Below are positions 8,407 through 15,527 of a DNA stretch of 64,000 bases, piece by piece. The translations under genes were made by a program, and so were the position numbers. The notes below the pieces were generated by a model. That model searched no databases. It was not told the origin of the DNA and saw only the letters and a list, made by a program, of their open reading frames with translations. The first letter of the stretch is position 1, and every line of letters starts with the position of its first letter. This DNA is from CBFFRJ01 sp963530515 (lineage in GTDB: Bacteria; Pseudomonadota; Gammaproteobacteria; Enterobacterales; Enterobacteriaceae): positions 1 to 64,000 of the forward strand of contig CAUSEC010000023.1 in the NCBI GenBank assembly GCA_963530515.1, in the 5' to 3' direction.

Positions 8407-9951
8407 ATGGCTGAGTCACAACCCCTCTCCGCCGCCCCTGAGGGGGCGGAATATCTGCGTGCCGTGCTACGCGCGCCGGTTTACGAAGCCGTGCAGGTGA
8501 CGCCCTTACAGAAGATGGAAAAACTCTCTTCACGCCTCGATAACGTTATCCTGGTCAAGCGCGAAGACAGACAGCCGGTACACAGCTTCAAGCTGCGTGG
8601 CGCTTACGCCATGATGGCGAGCTTAACGTCTGAGCAAAAAGCTCATGGCGTCATTACTGCATCGGCAGGCAATCATGCCCAGGGTGTGGCTTATTCCGCT
8701 GCCCGTCTTGGCGTCAAAGCCCTGATCGTAATGCCGACGGCGACGGCGGACATCAAAGTCGACGCCGTGCGCGGTTTTGGCGGCGAAGTGCTGCTGCATG
8801 GCGCGAACTTTGATGAGGCGAAAGCCAAAGCGATTGAGCTTTCCCAGCAGCAAGGTTTTACCTGGGTGCCACCGTTTGATCACCCGATGGTGATTGCCGG
8901 GCAGGGCACGCTGGCGCTGGAGCTGCTCCAACAGGACGCGCATATTGACCGCGTGTTTGTGCCGGTTGGTGGCGGTGGTCTGGCGGCCGGTGTTGCGGTG
9001 CTCATCAAGCAGCTGATGCCGCAAATCAAAGTGATTGCCGTTGAAGCCGAAGATTCAGCCTGCCTGAAAGCAGCGCTGGATGCCGGACATCCGGTGGATC
9101 TGCCGCGCGTTGGGCTGTTTGCTGAAGGCGTGGCGGTTAAACGTATTGGCGATGAAACCTTCCGTTTGTTGCAGGAAAATCTCGACGATATCGTGACGGT
9201 CGACAGCGATGCTATCTGTGCGGCGATGAAAGATCTCTTCGAAGACGTACGCGCGGTGGCTGAGCCGTCGGGTGCGCTGGCGCTGGCCGGGATGAAAAAG
9301 TACGTGGCGCAGAATAAGATTCGCGGCGAGCGTCTGGCGCATGTGCTCTCCGGGGCGAACGTGAACTTCCATGGGCTGCGTTACGTGTCCGAACGCTGTG
9401 AACTTGGCGAACAACGCGAAGCGTTGCTGGCTGTGACCATTCCTGAGGAGCAGGGCAGCTTCCTTAAATTCTGCCAGCTACTGGGCGGCCGTTCGGTGAC
9501 CGAGTTTAACTACCGCTTTGCGGATGCAAAAGATGCCTGCATCTTCGTCGGGGTACGCTTAAGCCGGGGTCTGGAAGAGCGCGAAGAGATCCTGCAACTG
9601 CTGAATGACGGCGGGTATAGCGTGGTGGATTTGTCTGATGACGAAATGGCGAAGCTGCACGTTCGCTATATGGTCGGCGGGCGTCCATCCAAACCGCTGA
9701 AAGAGAGGCTGTTCAGCTTTGAATTCCCGGAATCGCCAGGCGCGCTACTGAAATTCCTGCATACGCTTGGCACGCACTGGAATATTTCGCTGTTCCACTA
9801 CCGTAGCCACGGCACCGATTACGGTCGCGTACTGGCGGCATTTGAACTGGGTGAGCATGAGCCGGATTTCGAAACTCGCCTCAATGAACTCGGTTATGAC
9901 TGCCACGATGAGACGCATAATCCGGCGTTCCGCTTCTTCCTCGCGGGCTAA
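8407..9951 (+). CDS. ilvA: Threonine deaminase (biosynthetic)
   Basis: This 514-residue PLP enzyme converts threonine to 2-ketobutyrate, the committed and isoleucine-inhibited step of isoleucine synthesis. The PLP lysine is in HSFKLRGAY, the phosphate-binding loop is GGGGLAAGV, and the C-terminal third carries two ACT-like regulatory domains. The second ATG at 8407 gives MAESQPLS, matching E. coli length. The ATG at 8404, overlapping the ilvD stop, is a possible alternative. It is the last gene of the operon. Confidence 0.97.
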   Translation: MAESQPLSAAPEGAEYLRAVLRAPVYEAVQVTPLQKMEKLSSRLDNVILVKREDRQPVHSFKLRGAYAMMASLTSEQKAHGVITASAGNHAQGVAYSAARLGVKALIVMPTATADIKVDAVRGFGGEVLLHGANFDEAKAKAIELSQQQGFTWVPPFDHPMVIAGQGTLALELLQQDAHIDRVFVPVGGGGLAAGVAVLIKQLMPQIKVIAVEAEDSACLKAALDAGHPVDLPRVGLFAEGVAVKRIGDETFRLLQENLDDIVTVDSDAICAAMKDLFEDVRAVAEPSGALALAGMKKYVAQNKIRGERLAHVLSGANVNFHGLRYVSERCELGEQREALLAVTIPEEQGSFLKFCQLLGGRSVTEFNYRFADAKDACIFVGVRLSRGLEEREEILQLLNDGGYSVVDLSDDEMAKLHVRYMVGGRPSKPLKERLFSFEFPESPGALLKFLHTLGTHWNISLFHYRSHGTDYGRVLAAFELGEHEPDFETRLNELGYDCHDETHNPAFRFFLAG

Positions 9952-9967
9952 GCGGTTCTGGTCAGAT

Positions 9968-10000
9968 AAACAAGGCACGATGATTCGTGCCTTGTTTGTT
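9968..10000 (+). terminator. Terminator after ilvA
   Basis: A 13-bp perfect stem, AAACAAGGCACGA (9968-9980) with its complement at 9985-9997, around loop TGAT. The downstream T tract is interrupted (GTTTGTTTG). It closes the ilvGMEDA transcript. Confidence 0.85.
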
Positions 10001-10055
10001 TGCGAAGCCCGGCGGCATAATGCGGCAGAACATTTCCGCTCAACAGGGGTTCCAC

Positions 10056-10757
10056 ATGGCAGGACGCTTTCAGGGGTTTGCACAGGAAGGGCTCGATTTT
10101 CTTCAGCAGGTTTGTATCGAAAACGATAAGACGTGGTTTGAAGAGCATCGCTTTATCTATGATCGCAGTGTTCTCAGCCCTTTCCGGGCGCTGGTGGATG
10201 ATTTAGCCCCCACCATGCTGGAGATTGACCCTCTGCTGGAAACGCGATCCGCCATTGGTAAGACGCTGTCGCGTATCCATCGTGATACCCGCTTTTCTCA
10301 CGACAAATCCCTTTATCGCAGCCGGATGTGGCTGACCTTCAAGCGTCCGGCGAAGAACTGGACGGACGCACCGGTTTACTTTTTCGAAATCAGCCCGGAC
10401 ACCCTGCGCTATGGGCTGGGTTATTACAGCGCCAGCAAATCGACAATGGATCTTTTTCGTCATACGTTGAAAAAGCGCCCGACGCAGTTTCTTGAAATGG
10501 CGGAATGCTGCCAGCCGCCGTTTGAACTGGAGGCGGAGCGGTATAAGCGGCAACTGGTGAAAGATCTCGATCCGGCCATTGCGAACTGGTACCAGTGCAA
10601 AACCTTTGCCGTGATGGTGACCGATAACGACATGGAAAAGCTGTTCCATGCTGATTTGGTGACGTGCCTGGCGGATGGGTTCCGCCAGCTTGAGCCGTTG
10701 TATCAGTGGCTGATGAGGGTAGAAACGATGAAGCAAATCGACCCGGAAGATTTATAA
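10056..10757 (+). CDS. DUF2461 family protein
   Basis: This 233-residue soluble protein resembles the DUF2461 (TIGR02453) family, in which conserved features include a DKTWFEEHR-like segment, RIHRDTRFS and a KSLYR motif. No enzymatic activity is established for the family. The start at 10056 (MAGRFQGF) is chosen because AGGGG lies about 8 nt upstream; a longer in-frame reading from 9987 would run through the ilvA terminator. The gene lies between ilvA and ilvY, which are neighbours in E. coli K-12, so it is an insertion relative to that map. It converges with the small secreted protein gene at 10799-11188. Confidence 0.75.
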   Translation: MAGRFQGFAQEGLDFLQQVCIENDKTWFEEHRFIYDRSVLSPFRALVDDLAPTMLEIDPLLETRSAIGKTLSRIHRDTRFSHDKSLYRSRMWLTFKRPAKNWTDAPVYFFEISPDTLRYGLGYYSASKSTMDLFRHTLKKRPTQFLEMAECCQPPFELEAERYKRQLVKDLDPAIANWYQCKTFAVMVTDNDMEKLFHADLVTCLADGFRQLEPLYQWLMRVETMKQIDPEDL

Positions 10758-10798
10758 ATTCACCCCGCAGGGATGAGTGAGAAGGTGCACACGTTGCG

Positions 10799-11188
10799 TC
10801 ACTTCATCACTGTCCCCCGCACATACTTATCCAGCGTGTCTGATTCGTAAAAGCGGATGCATTGCGCCAGCACGTTATTGGCGGTTCGGGCATGATCGGG
10901 GTGCAACGGCATCGTTAGCTGGTCAAAGCTCTTCGTCTCTTTGCTAACAAATTTCTGAAAATCCTCCCAGACGCCGGCATTGCCTAATGCATAACTCTCG
11001 ACAATGAATGATGCATCCTGCGAGGGGGCAGATTGCGCGCCTTCTGGCGTTCGGGCGGCGTAATTCGCCACCAGGCACTGCTTCAGTGCCAGATGCTTTA
11101 CATCCTGAACGGTAATGCCTTTTGGCTTAGCCTGGACGGTACAGCACGCCGCAATGGCGAGGGTGAGCAACAGTGTCCGTGTACGCAC
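10799..11188 (-). CDS. Small exported protein, Tai4-like immunity candidate
   Basis: This 129-residue protein has a clear signal peptide (MRTRTLLLTLAIAACCTVQA, cleavage after about residue 20). The mature part has a conserved-looking KQCLVANY near its start and a C-terminal CIRFYESDTLDKYVR. The two-cysteine helical layout resembles Tai4-type periplasmic immunity proteins, which neutralise type VI secretion amidases of the Tae4 family. This is recognition by pattern, not a search. No toxin or secretion gene is adjacent, so it would be an orphan immunity gene. It ends 42 bp from the convergent DUF2461 gene and lies 10 bp downstream of ilvY on the same strand. Confidence 0.55.
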   Translation of the reverse strand: MRTRTLLLTLAIAACCTVQAKPKGITVQDVKHLALKQCLVANYAARTPEGAQSAPSQDASFIVESYALGNAGVWEDFQKFVSKETKSFDQLTMPLHPDHARTANNVLAQCIRFYESDTLDKYVRGTVMK

Positions 11189-11198
11189 GTTTTACTCC

Positions 11199-12089
11199 TT
11201 ATTTGACCTGAACGATTTCCCAGAAGGCGTTAATCAGCGGCTCATGCAGTCGTTTTTTCTGCGCGCACACCCCCAGTTCGAACGGCGTTTTTTCATCGCT
11301 GCGCTCTAAAATCATCACGCGGTTACGCACCGGCTCCGGGCTGTTTTCCAGCACCACTTCCGGGATCAGGGCAACGCCACACCCCAGGGCGACCATCGAT
11401 ACCATGGCTTCGTGCCCGCCAACCGTGGCGTAAATGGATGGATTACTGATTTTCTGCCGACGGAACCAGAGTTCAATGCGGCGACGCACCGGCCCCTGAT
11501 CGGCCATGATAAAGGGTACCGTTGCCCAGTCGGGATCCTCCACTGAGACCTGATTGCGAACAGGGCATGGCAGCGCCGGGGCGATCAACACCACCGCCAG
11601 ATTCTCCAGCATGGAAAATGCCACCGCGCCTGGCAGCGTTTCTGGCTTCCCGGCTATCGCCAGGTCGGCTTCACCGGTCACGACTTTGTCCATGGCGTCG
11701 GCTGCATCACCGGTGGTGAGTTTGATTTCCACCGAGGGATGTTCGGCACGGAAGCGGTCCAGAATAGGCGGCAGATGGCTGTAGGCGGCGGTAACCGAAC
11801 AAAATATATGCAGCTCACCCGACAGCGACGGGCCTTGCTGATCGATAGCATGGCGCAATTGCTGGTATTGCAGCAGCGTTTGCTGAGCAAAGGTGCGCAG
11901 CTCTTCACCGGCTTCGGTCAGGGTAACAGTGCGATTATCGCGGACGAAAAGCGGCTGACCGAGATCCTCTTCAAGGCGCTGGATCTGGCGTGAAAGGGTG
12001 GAGGGACTTACGTGCATGGCGCGCGCGCTGCGGCCAAAATGGCGACTCTCCGCCAGATGCAAAAAGGTTTTCAGGTCGCGTAAATCCAT
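11199..12089 (-). CDS. ilvY: LysR-type activator IlvY
   Basis: This 296-residue LysR regulator activates ilvC in response to the substrates acetolactate and acetohydroxybutyrate and represses its own gene. The N-terminal helix-turn-helix includes VSPSTLSRQIQRLEEDLG, and the C-terminal part is the inducer-binding domain. It is divergent from ilvC, with paired operator sites in the 151-bp gap. E. coli IlvY has 297 residues. The following gene on the same strand is the Tai4-like one, which might be read through. Confidence 0.95.
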   Translation of the reverse strand: MDLRDLKTFLHLAESRHFGRSARAMHVSPSTLSRQIQRLEEDLGQPLFVRDNRTVTLTEAGEELRTFAQQTLLQYQQLRHAIDQQGPSLSGELHIFCSVTAAYSHLPPILDRFRAEHPSVEIKLTTGDAADAMDKVVTGEADLAIAGKPETLPGAVAFSMLENLAVVLIAPALPCPVRNQVSVEDPDWATVPFIMADQGPVRRRIELWFRRQKISNPSIYATVGGHEAMVSMVALGCGVALIPEVVLENSPEPVRNRVMILERSDEKTPFELGVCAQKKRLHEPLINAFWEIVQVK

Positions 12090-12110
12090 GAGACTGGCTC
12101 CACATTTTTA

Positions 12111-12173
12111 CATTGCAAAAATTGCAATGTCACATTGTTAATATATCAATTTAAGCAACACATTTCCTGTTGT
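12111..12173. promoter_or_regulatory. IlvY operators between ilvY and ilvC
   Basis: A perfect inverted repeat, CATTGCAA-AAA-TTGCAATG, lies at 12111-12129, matching the type of symmetric operator bound by IlvY. A second, weaker dyad, CAACA at 12156-12160 with TGTTG at 12169-12173, lies closer to ilvC. Two tandem sites spanning the divergent promoters agree with the known IlvY O1/O2 arrangement, where inducer binding bends the DNA to activate ilvC. Confidence 0.8.
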
Positions 12174-12240
12174 AATGTGGGTACATTCTCGCGTTACAGC
12201 GAACCGAACAATAAGCACGACACATCGACGAGGTTTCACC

Positions 12241-13716
12241 ATGGCTAACTACTTTAATACATTGAATCTGCGCCAGCAGCTGGCTCAGTTGGGTAAATGT
12301 CGCTTTATGGCGCGTGATGAATTTGCCGATGGCGCAAGCTACCTGCAAGGTAAAAAAGTGGTCATCGTCGGTTGTGGCGCACAGGGTCTGAACCAGGGCC
12401 TGAACATGCGTGACTCCGGTCTGGATATCTCCTACGCCCTCCGTAAAGAAGCGATCGCCGAGAAGCGTGCTTCCTGGCGTAAAGCGACCGAAAACGGCTT
12501 CAAAGTGGGCACCTACGAAGAGCTGATCCCGCAGGCGGATCTGGTTGTTAACCTGACCCCGGACAAACAGCACTCTGACGTTGTGCGTTCCGTACAGCCG
12601 CTGATGAAAGACGGCGCCGCGCTGGGTTACTCCCACGGCTTCAACATCGTTGAAGTGGGCGAGCAGATCCGTAAAGACATCACCGTGGTGATGGTTGCAC
12701 CGAAATGCCCGGGCACCGAAGTGCGTGAAGAATACAAACGTGGTTTTGGCGTGCCGACGCTGATCGCCGTTCACCCGGAAAACGATCCGAAAGGTGAAGG
12801 CATGGCGATTGCTAAAGCCTGGGCAGCAGCGACCGGTGGTCACCGTGCAGGCGTTCTGGAATCCTCCTTCGTTGCGGAAGTGAAATCTGACCTGATGGGC
12901 GAGCAGACCATTCTGTGTGGCATGCTGCAGGCGGGTTCTCTGCTGTGCTTCGACAAGTTGGTGGCGGAAGGCACTGACGCGGCCTATGCAGAAAAACTGA
13001 TTCAGTTCGGCTGGGAAACCATCACCGAAGCGCTGAAACAAGGCGGTATCACGCTGATGATGGACCGTCTGTCCAACCCGGCGAAACTGCGTGCTTATGC
13101 ATTGTCTGAGCAACTGAAAGGCATCATGGCTCCGCTGTTCCAGAAACACATGGATGACATCATCTCCGGTGAGTTCTCTTCCGGCATGATGGCTGACTGG
13201 GCGAACGACGATAAAAACCTGCTGACCTGGCGCGAAGAGACCGGTAAAACCGCGTTCGAAACCGCTGCTCAGTTCGATGGCAAAATCGGTGAGCAGGAGT
13301 ACTTCGATAAAGGCGTTCTGATGATTGCGATGGTGAAAGCGGGCGTTGAGCTGGCCTTCGAAACCATGGTGGATTCCGGCATCATCGAAGAGTCTGCGTA
13401 CTATGAATCCCTGCACGAGCTGCCGCTGATTGCGAACACCATCGCCCGTAAGCGTCTGTACGAAATGAACGTGGTTATCTCTGATACCGCTGAGTACGGT
13501 AACTACCTGTTCTCCTACGCATGCGTACCGCTGCTGAAAGAGTTCATGACCACCCTGCAGACGGGTGACCTGGGCAAGGCCATTGCTGAAGGTTCCGTAG
13601 ACAACGCGCAGCTGCGTGACGTTAACGAAGCGATTCAGGCTCACCCAATTGAAGCCGTGGGTAAGAAACTGCGTGGCTACATGACCGATATGAAACGTAT
13701 CGCGGTAGCGGGTTAA
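12241..13716 (+). CDS. ilvC: Ketol-acid reductoisomerase
   Basis: This 491-residue class II (long form) enzyme isomerises and reduces acetolactate or acetohydroxybutyrate with NADPH and Mg2+. The Rossmann motif VIVGCGAQG is near residue 40, and a duplicated C-terminal knotted domain follows, as in E. coli. The start MANYFNTL at 12241 has a GAGG ribosome-binding site; an upstream in-frame start at 12175 would run through the promoter. It is a monocistronic gene controlled by IlvY and followed by a terminator. Confidence 0.97.
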   Translation: MANYFNTLNLRQQLAQLGKCRFMARDEFADGASYLQGKKVVIVGCGAQGLNQGLNMRDSGLDISYALRKEAIAEKRASWRKATENGFKVGTYEELIPQADLVVNLTPDKQHSDVVRSVQPLMKDGAALGYSHGFNIVEVGEQIRKDITVVMVAPKCPGTEVREEYKRGFGVPTLIAVHPENDPKGEGMAIAKAWAAATGGHRAGVLESSFVAEVKSDLMGEQTILCGMLQAGSLLCFDKLVAEGTDAAYAEKLIQFGWETITEALKQGGITLMMDRLSNPAKLRAYALSEQLKGIMAPLFQKHMDDIISGEFSSGMMADWANDDKNLLTWREETGKTAFETAAQFDGKIGEQEYFDKGVLMIAMVKAGVELAFETMVDSGIIEESAYYESLHELPLIANTIARKRLYEMNVVISDTAEYGNYLFSYACVPLLKEFMTTLQTGDLGKAIAEGSVDNAQLRDVNEAIQAHPIEAVGKKLRGYMTDMKRIAVAG

Positions 13717-13768
13717 GTTACAAAAGCGGGTAGCCGTTTGGCTGCCCCAAAAATCTGCCTTAAATAGA

Positions 13769-13805
13769 AAAGCCTGATGAGCGCATGCGCCATCAGGCTT
13801 TTTTT
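13769..13805 (+). terminator. Terminator after ilvC
   Basis: AAAGCCTGATG pairs with CATCAGGCTTT around AGCGCATGCGC, followed by a T run. The loop is itself nearly self-complementary (GCGCATGCGC). Confidence 0.93.
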
Positions 13806-13839
13806 CGTCGGTCAGTAAATAATCTGCGCCAGGTATTGT

Positions 13840-13873
13840 TATAATGTAACTTATGTAATATCGTAAGTTACAT
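13840..13873 (+). promoter_or_regulatory. Promoter -10 box and perfect palindrome on the Rrf2 gene start
   Basis: A perfect TATAAT lies at 13840-13845. It overlaps the left end of an inverted repeat with 10-bp arms, ATGTAACTTA (13844-13853) and TAAGTTACAT (13864-13873), and a 10-bp spacer. The right arm includes the first two bases of the ATG at 13872 and the only plausible ribosome-binding sequence (TAAG). Binding of the encoded Rrf2 protein here would block both promoter and start, so autorepression is the simplest reading (inference). Confidence 0.75.
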
Positions 13874-14312
13874 GAAAAAAAACAACTCATTCTCAGCAAC
13901 ACTTCACATCCTGCTGCATATGGAGCAAGTGGATAAACCCATGACGTCCGAACAGATGGCCGCCTTTATCGACGGCAATCCGGCGTTCATCCGCAAACTT
14001 CTCGCCGGGCTTCGGGAAAGCCAGATTGTCTGTGCCACAAAAGGGCATCACGGTGGCTGGCGGCTTTGTCGTCCTGCCAGCGAGGTGACGCTGCACGACA
14101 TTTACGTTGCGCTAGGCGAGCCGGCGATTTTTGCGCTGGGGAATCGAAGTGAGAACCCTCAGTGCCTGGTTGAACAAGGGGTCAACCGGGTGATGTCATC
14201 CACGCTGGCAGATGCCCGGACGCTCATCCTCGATCGCTTTAAAAGGCTGACGCTGCAGGACATTGGCGTGGAATTTATGCGTTATTTCAATGAGAAGGGC
14301 CACGAGTCATGA
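13872..14312 (+). CDS. Rrf2-family transcriptional regulator
   Basis: This 146-residue protein has an N-terminal winged helix (about residues 1-80) with the Rrf2 family hallmark GGWRLCRPASEVTLHDIYVALGE. It lacks the three closely spaced cysteines used by IscR or NsrR to hold an iron-sulphur cluster; only isolated cysteines remain, for example QCLVEQ. It is therefore more like the cluster-free YwnA/CymR branch. Its start codon lies inside a perfect palindrome, and it overlaps the next gene by ATGA, forming a two-gene unit. It is absent from this position in E. coli K-12. The effector is unknown. Confidence 0.85.
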   Translation: MKKNNSFSATLHILLHMEQVDKPMTSEQMAAFIDGNPAFIRKLLAGLRESQIVCATKGHHGGWRLCRPASEVTLHDIYVALGEPAIFALGNRSENPQCLVEQGVNRVMSSTLADARTLILDRFKRLTLQDIGVEFMRYFNEKGHES

Positions 14313-14686
14313 TGTCTGAATTTATTACTCCATTAATAACCTGCCTGATGATCGCCCTGGCAGCCAGCAGCATTTCAATGACGGTGACGCAAACTGAGCT
14401 GTTTGCCGCGTTTCGTGAATGGATGACCAAAAAGAACGCGATGATGGGACATCTGTTCCACTGTTTTTACTGCCTGAGCCACTGGGTGGTGTTTGGGGGG
14501 ATGCTCGTTTACCGCCCGGCGCTGCTGCACAGCGGGTTTGCGTTTATCGATTGGGTGATGACGGCTTTTATTACCATCACGCTGGCCACGCTCATAAACG
14601 GGCTGATGTTTAAAGTTTTCCAGGCGGCAGTGAGCACGCACGTGATGAAACATGAAGCCCAGAAGACGCTCCAATCGCAGAAATAA
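14309..14686 (+). CDS. DUF1360-like small membrane protein
   Basis: This 125-residue protein has hydrophobic segments near residues 5-25, 48-70 and 78-100. A CxxC motif in GHLFHCFYCLSHWV resembles the metal- or thiol-type motif of the DUF1360 family. The function of the family is unknown. The gene overlaps the Rrf2 regulator stop by ATGA, so the two are co-translated and the membrane protein is the likely regulated product. A second ATG follows at 14312. The CxxC at a membrane edge suggests a redox or metal role, but that is inference only. Confidence 0.65.
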   Translation: MMSEFITPLITCLMIALAASSISMTVTQTELFAAFREWMTKKNAMMGHLFHCFYCLSHWVVFGGMLVYRPALLHSGFAFIDWVMTAFITITLATLINGLMFKVFQAAVSTHVMKHEAQKTLQSQK

Positions 14687-14738
14687 AAAAACCGGCGTCG
14701 CTGCCTAGTTACAGAGCACGCTGGTGCCCCCAACCCGG

Positions 14739-14759
14739 CCCTCTCCCACGGGGAGAGGG
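14739..14759. repeat. Hairpin repeat CCCTCTCCC/GGGAGAGGG
   Basis: CCCTCTCCC and GGGAGAGGG pair perfectly around ACG. This kind of CCCTCTCC-rich hairpin is a familiar dispersed intergenic repeat in Enterobacter-type genomes. It lies between convergent genes and may act as a transcription barrier. Confidence 0.6.
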
Positions 14760-14761
14760 TG

Positions 14762-14795
14762 CAAACATGAAACGCCTTCTCCAGGAGAAGGCGTT
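14762..14795 (-). terminator. Terminator of the parvulin genes
   Basis: AACGCCTTCTCC (14771-14782) is complementary to GGAGAAGGCGTT (14784-14795). Read on the minus strand, it is followed by TTTCATGTTTG. It lies just past the stop of the ppiC gene and probably ends its transcript, though the T tract is imperfect. Confidence 0.7.
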
Positions 14796-14800
14796 GCTGT

Positions 14801-15082
14801 TTATTTCCGGTACAGCACTTTGATGATGTGGTAGCCGAACTGCGTGTGCAGTGGGCCTGTCGGTTCCAGTTCCGGGCAGGAGAAAACGACTTTATCAAAC
14901 GCCGGCACCATCTGGCCCTGTTTGAATTCACCTAAATGGCCGCCTTTCTTGCCTGACGGGCATGTGGAGTGTTTCTTCGCCAGCTTCTCAAAGTCGCCGC
15001 CGTTTTTCAGTTGTTCCAGAAGATCCAGTGCCAGTTTCTCTTCTTTCACCAGAATGTGCATTGCTGCTGCTGTTTTTGCCAT
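14801..15082 (-). CDS. ppiC: Peptidyl-prolyl cis-trans isomerase C (parvulin)
   Basis: This 93-residue single-domain parvulin catalyses proline isomerisation in the cytoplasm. Family features are the start MAKTAAAMHILVK, the core LAKKHSTCPS-KKGGHLGEF, and the closing FGYHIIKVLYRK. E. coli PpiC is also 93 residues and lies between ilvC and rep. A second parvulin of the same length lies just upstream at 15134-15415, about two thirds identical by manual alignment. This copy is the closer match to E. coli PpiC as I remember it. Confidence 0.93.
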   Translation of the reverse strand: MAKTAAAMHILVKEEKLALDLLEQLKNGGDFEKLAKKHSTCPSGKKGGHLGEFKQGQMVPAFDKVVFSCPELEPTGPLHTQFGYHIIKVLYRK

Positions 15083-15133
15083 GATTGTGCCTTACAAGAA
15101 TAGGGGGAAATCAGGCCGCAATAGTAGCATGCG

Positions 15134-15415
15134 TTAGCGGCGATACAGCACCTTGATGATGTGGTAGCCAAACTTGGTTTTCACGGGCCCAAATGGGGTG
15201 AGCAGGGGGCAACTGAATACGGCTTTGTCGAAAGGGCCGACCATGACGCCTTGCTTAAATTCACCCAGGTCACCGCCGTTACGCGCCGAAGGGCAGCTGG
15301 AATGGCGCTTTGCCAGATAGTCAAAGCTCGATCCCTTTTCCAGCTTCGCCAGGATCTCTTGCGCCAGTTTTTCTGTTTTCACCAAAATGTGCAGTGCTGC
15401 TGCGGTCTTCGCCAT
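15134..15415 (-). CDS. Second tandem parvulin (PpiC paralogue)
   Basis: This 93-residue parvulin has the same domain and exactly the same length as its neighbour ppiC. The two share the ends MAKTAAA and FGYHIIKVLYR and differ mainly in the middle, for example NGGDLGEFKQG and FSCPLLTPFGP. The start at 15415 gives the conserved N terminus; an upstream in-frame ATG at 15448 would add 11 residues. Both genes read the same way, 51 bp apart, so the pair arose by tandem duplication. It is divergent from rep. Confidence 0.9.
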   Translation of the reverse strand: MAKTAAALHILVKTEKLAQEILAKLEKGSSFDYLAKRHSSCPSARNGGDLGEFKQGVMVGPFDKAVFSCPLLTPFGPVKTKFGYHIIKVLYRR

Positions 15416-15527
15416 TTTTCCGACCCTGTGATGTTTAGATGTCGCCACACTTTACCATCGGCAGGTAAATCTCCCTCCGGCTTTCTGCTACAATCCTTCC
15501 CCCGTTCGAAGATTGAGCAATATGTCC

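Noticed and set aside
12151..13902. A 583-codon open frame antisense to ilvC.
   Set aside because: It is the mirror of a highly expressed, codon-biased gene; its product looks like low-quality His/Phe/Gln-rich shadow sequence with no domain.
14739..14795. Two adjacent hairpins considered as a CRISPR or mobile-element end.
   Set aside because: There is only one copy of each, with different sequences, and no cas genes or transposase nearby; they fit a dispersed repeat plus a terminator.
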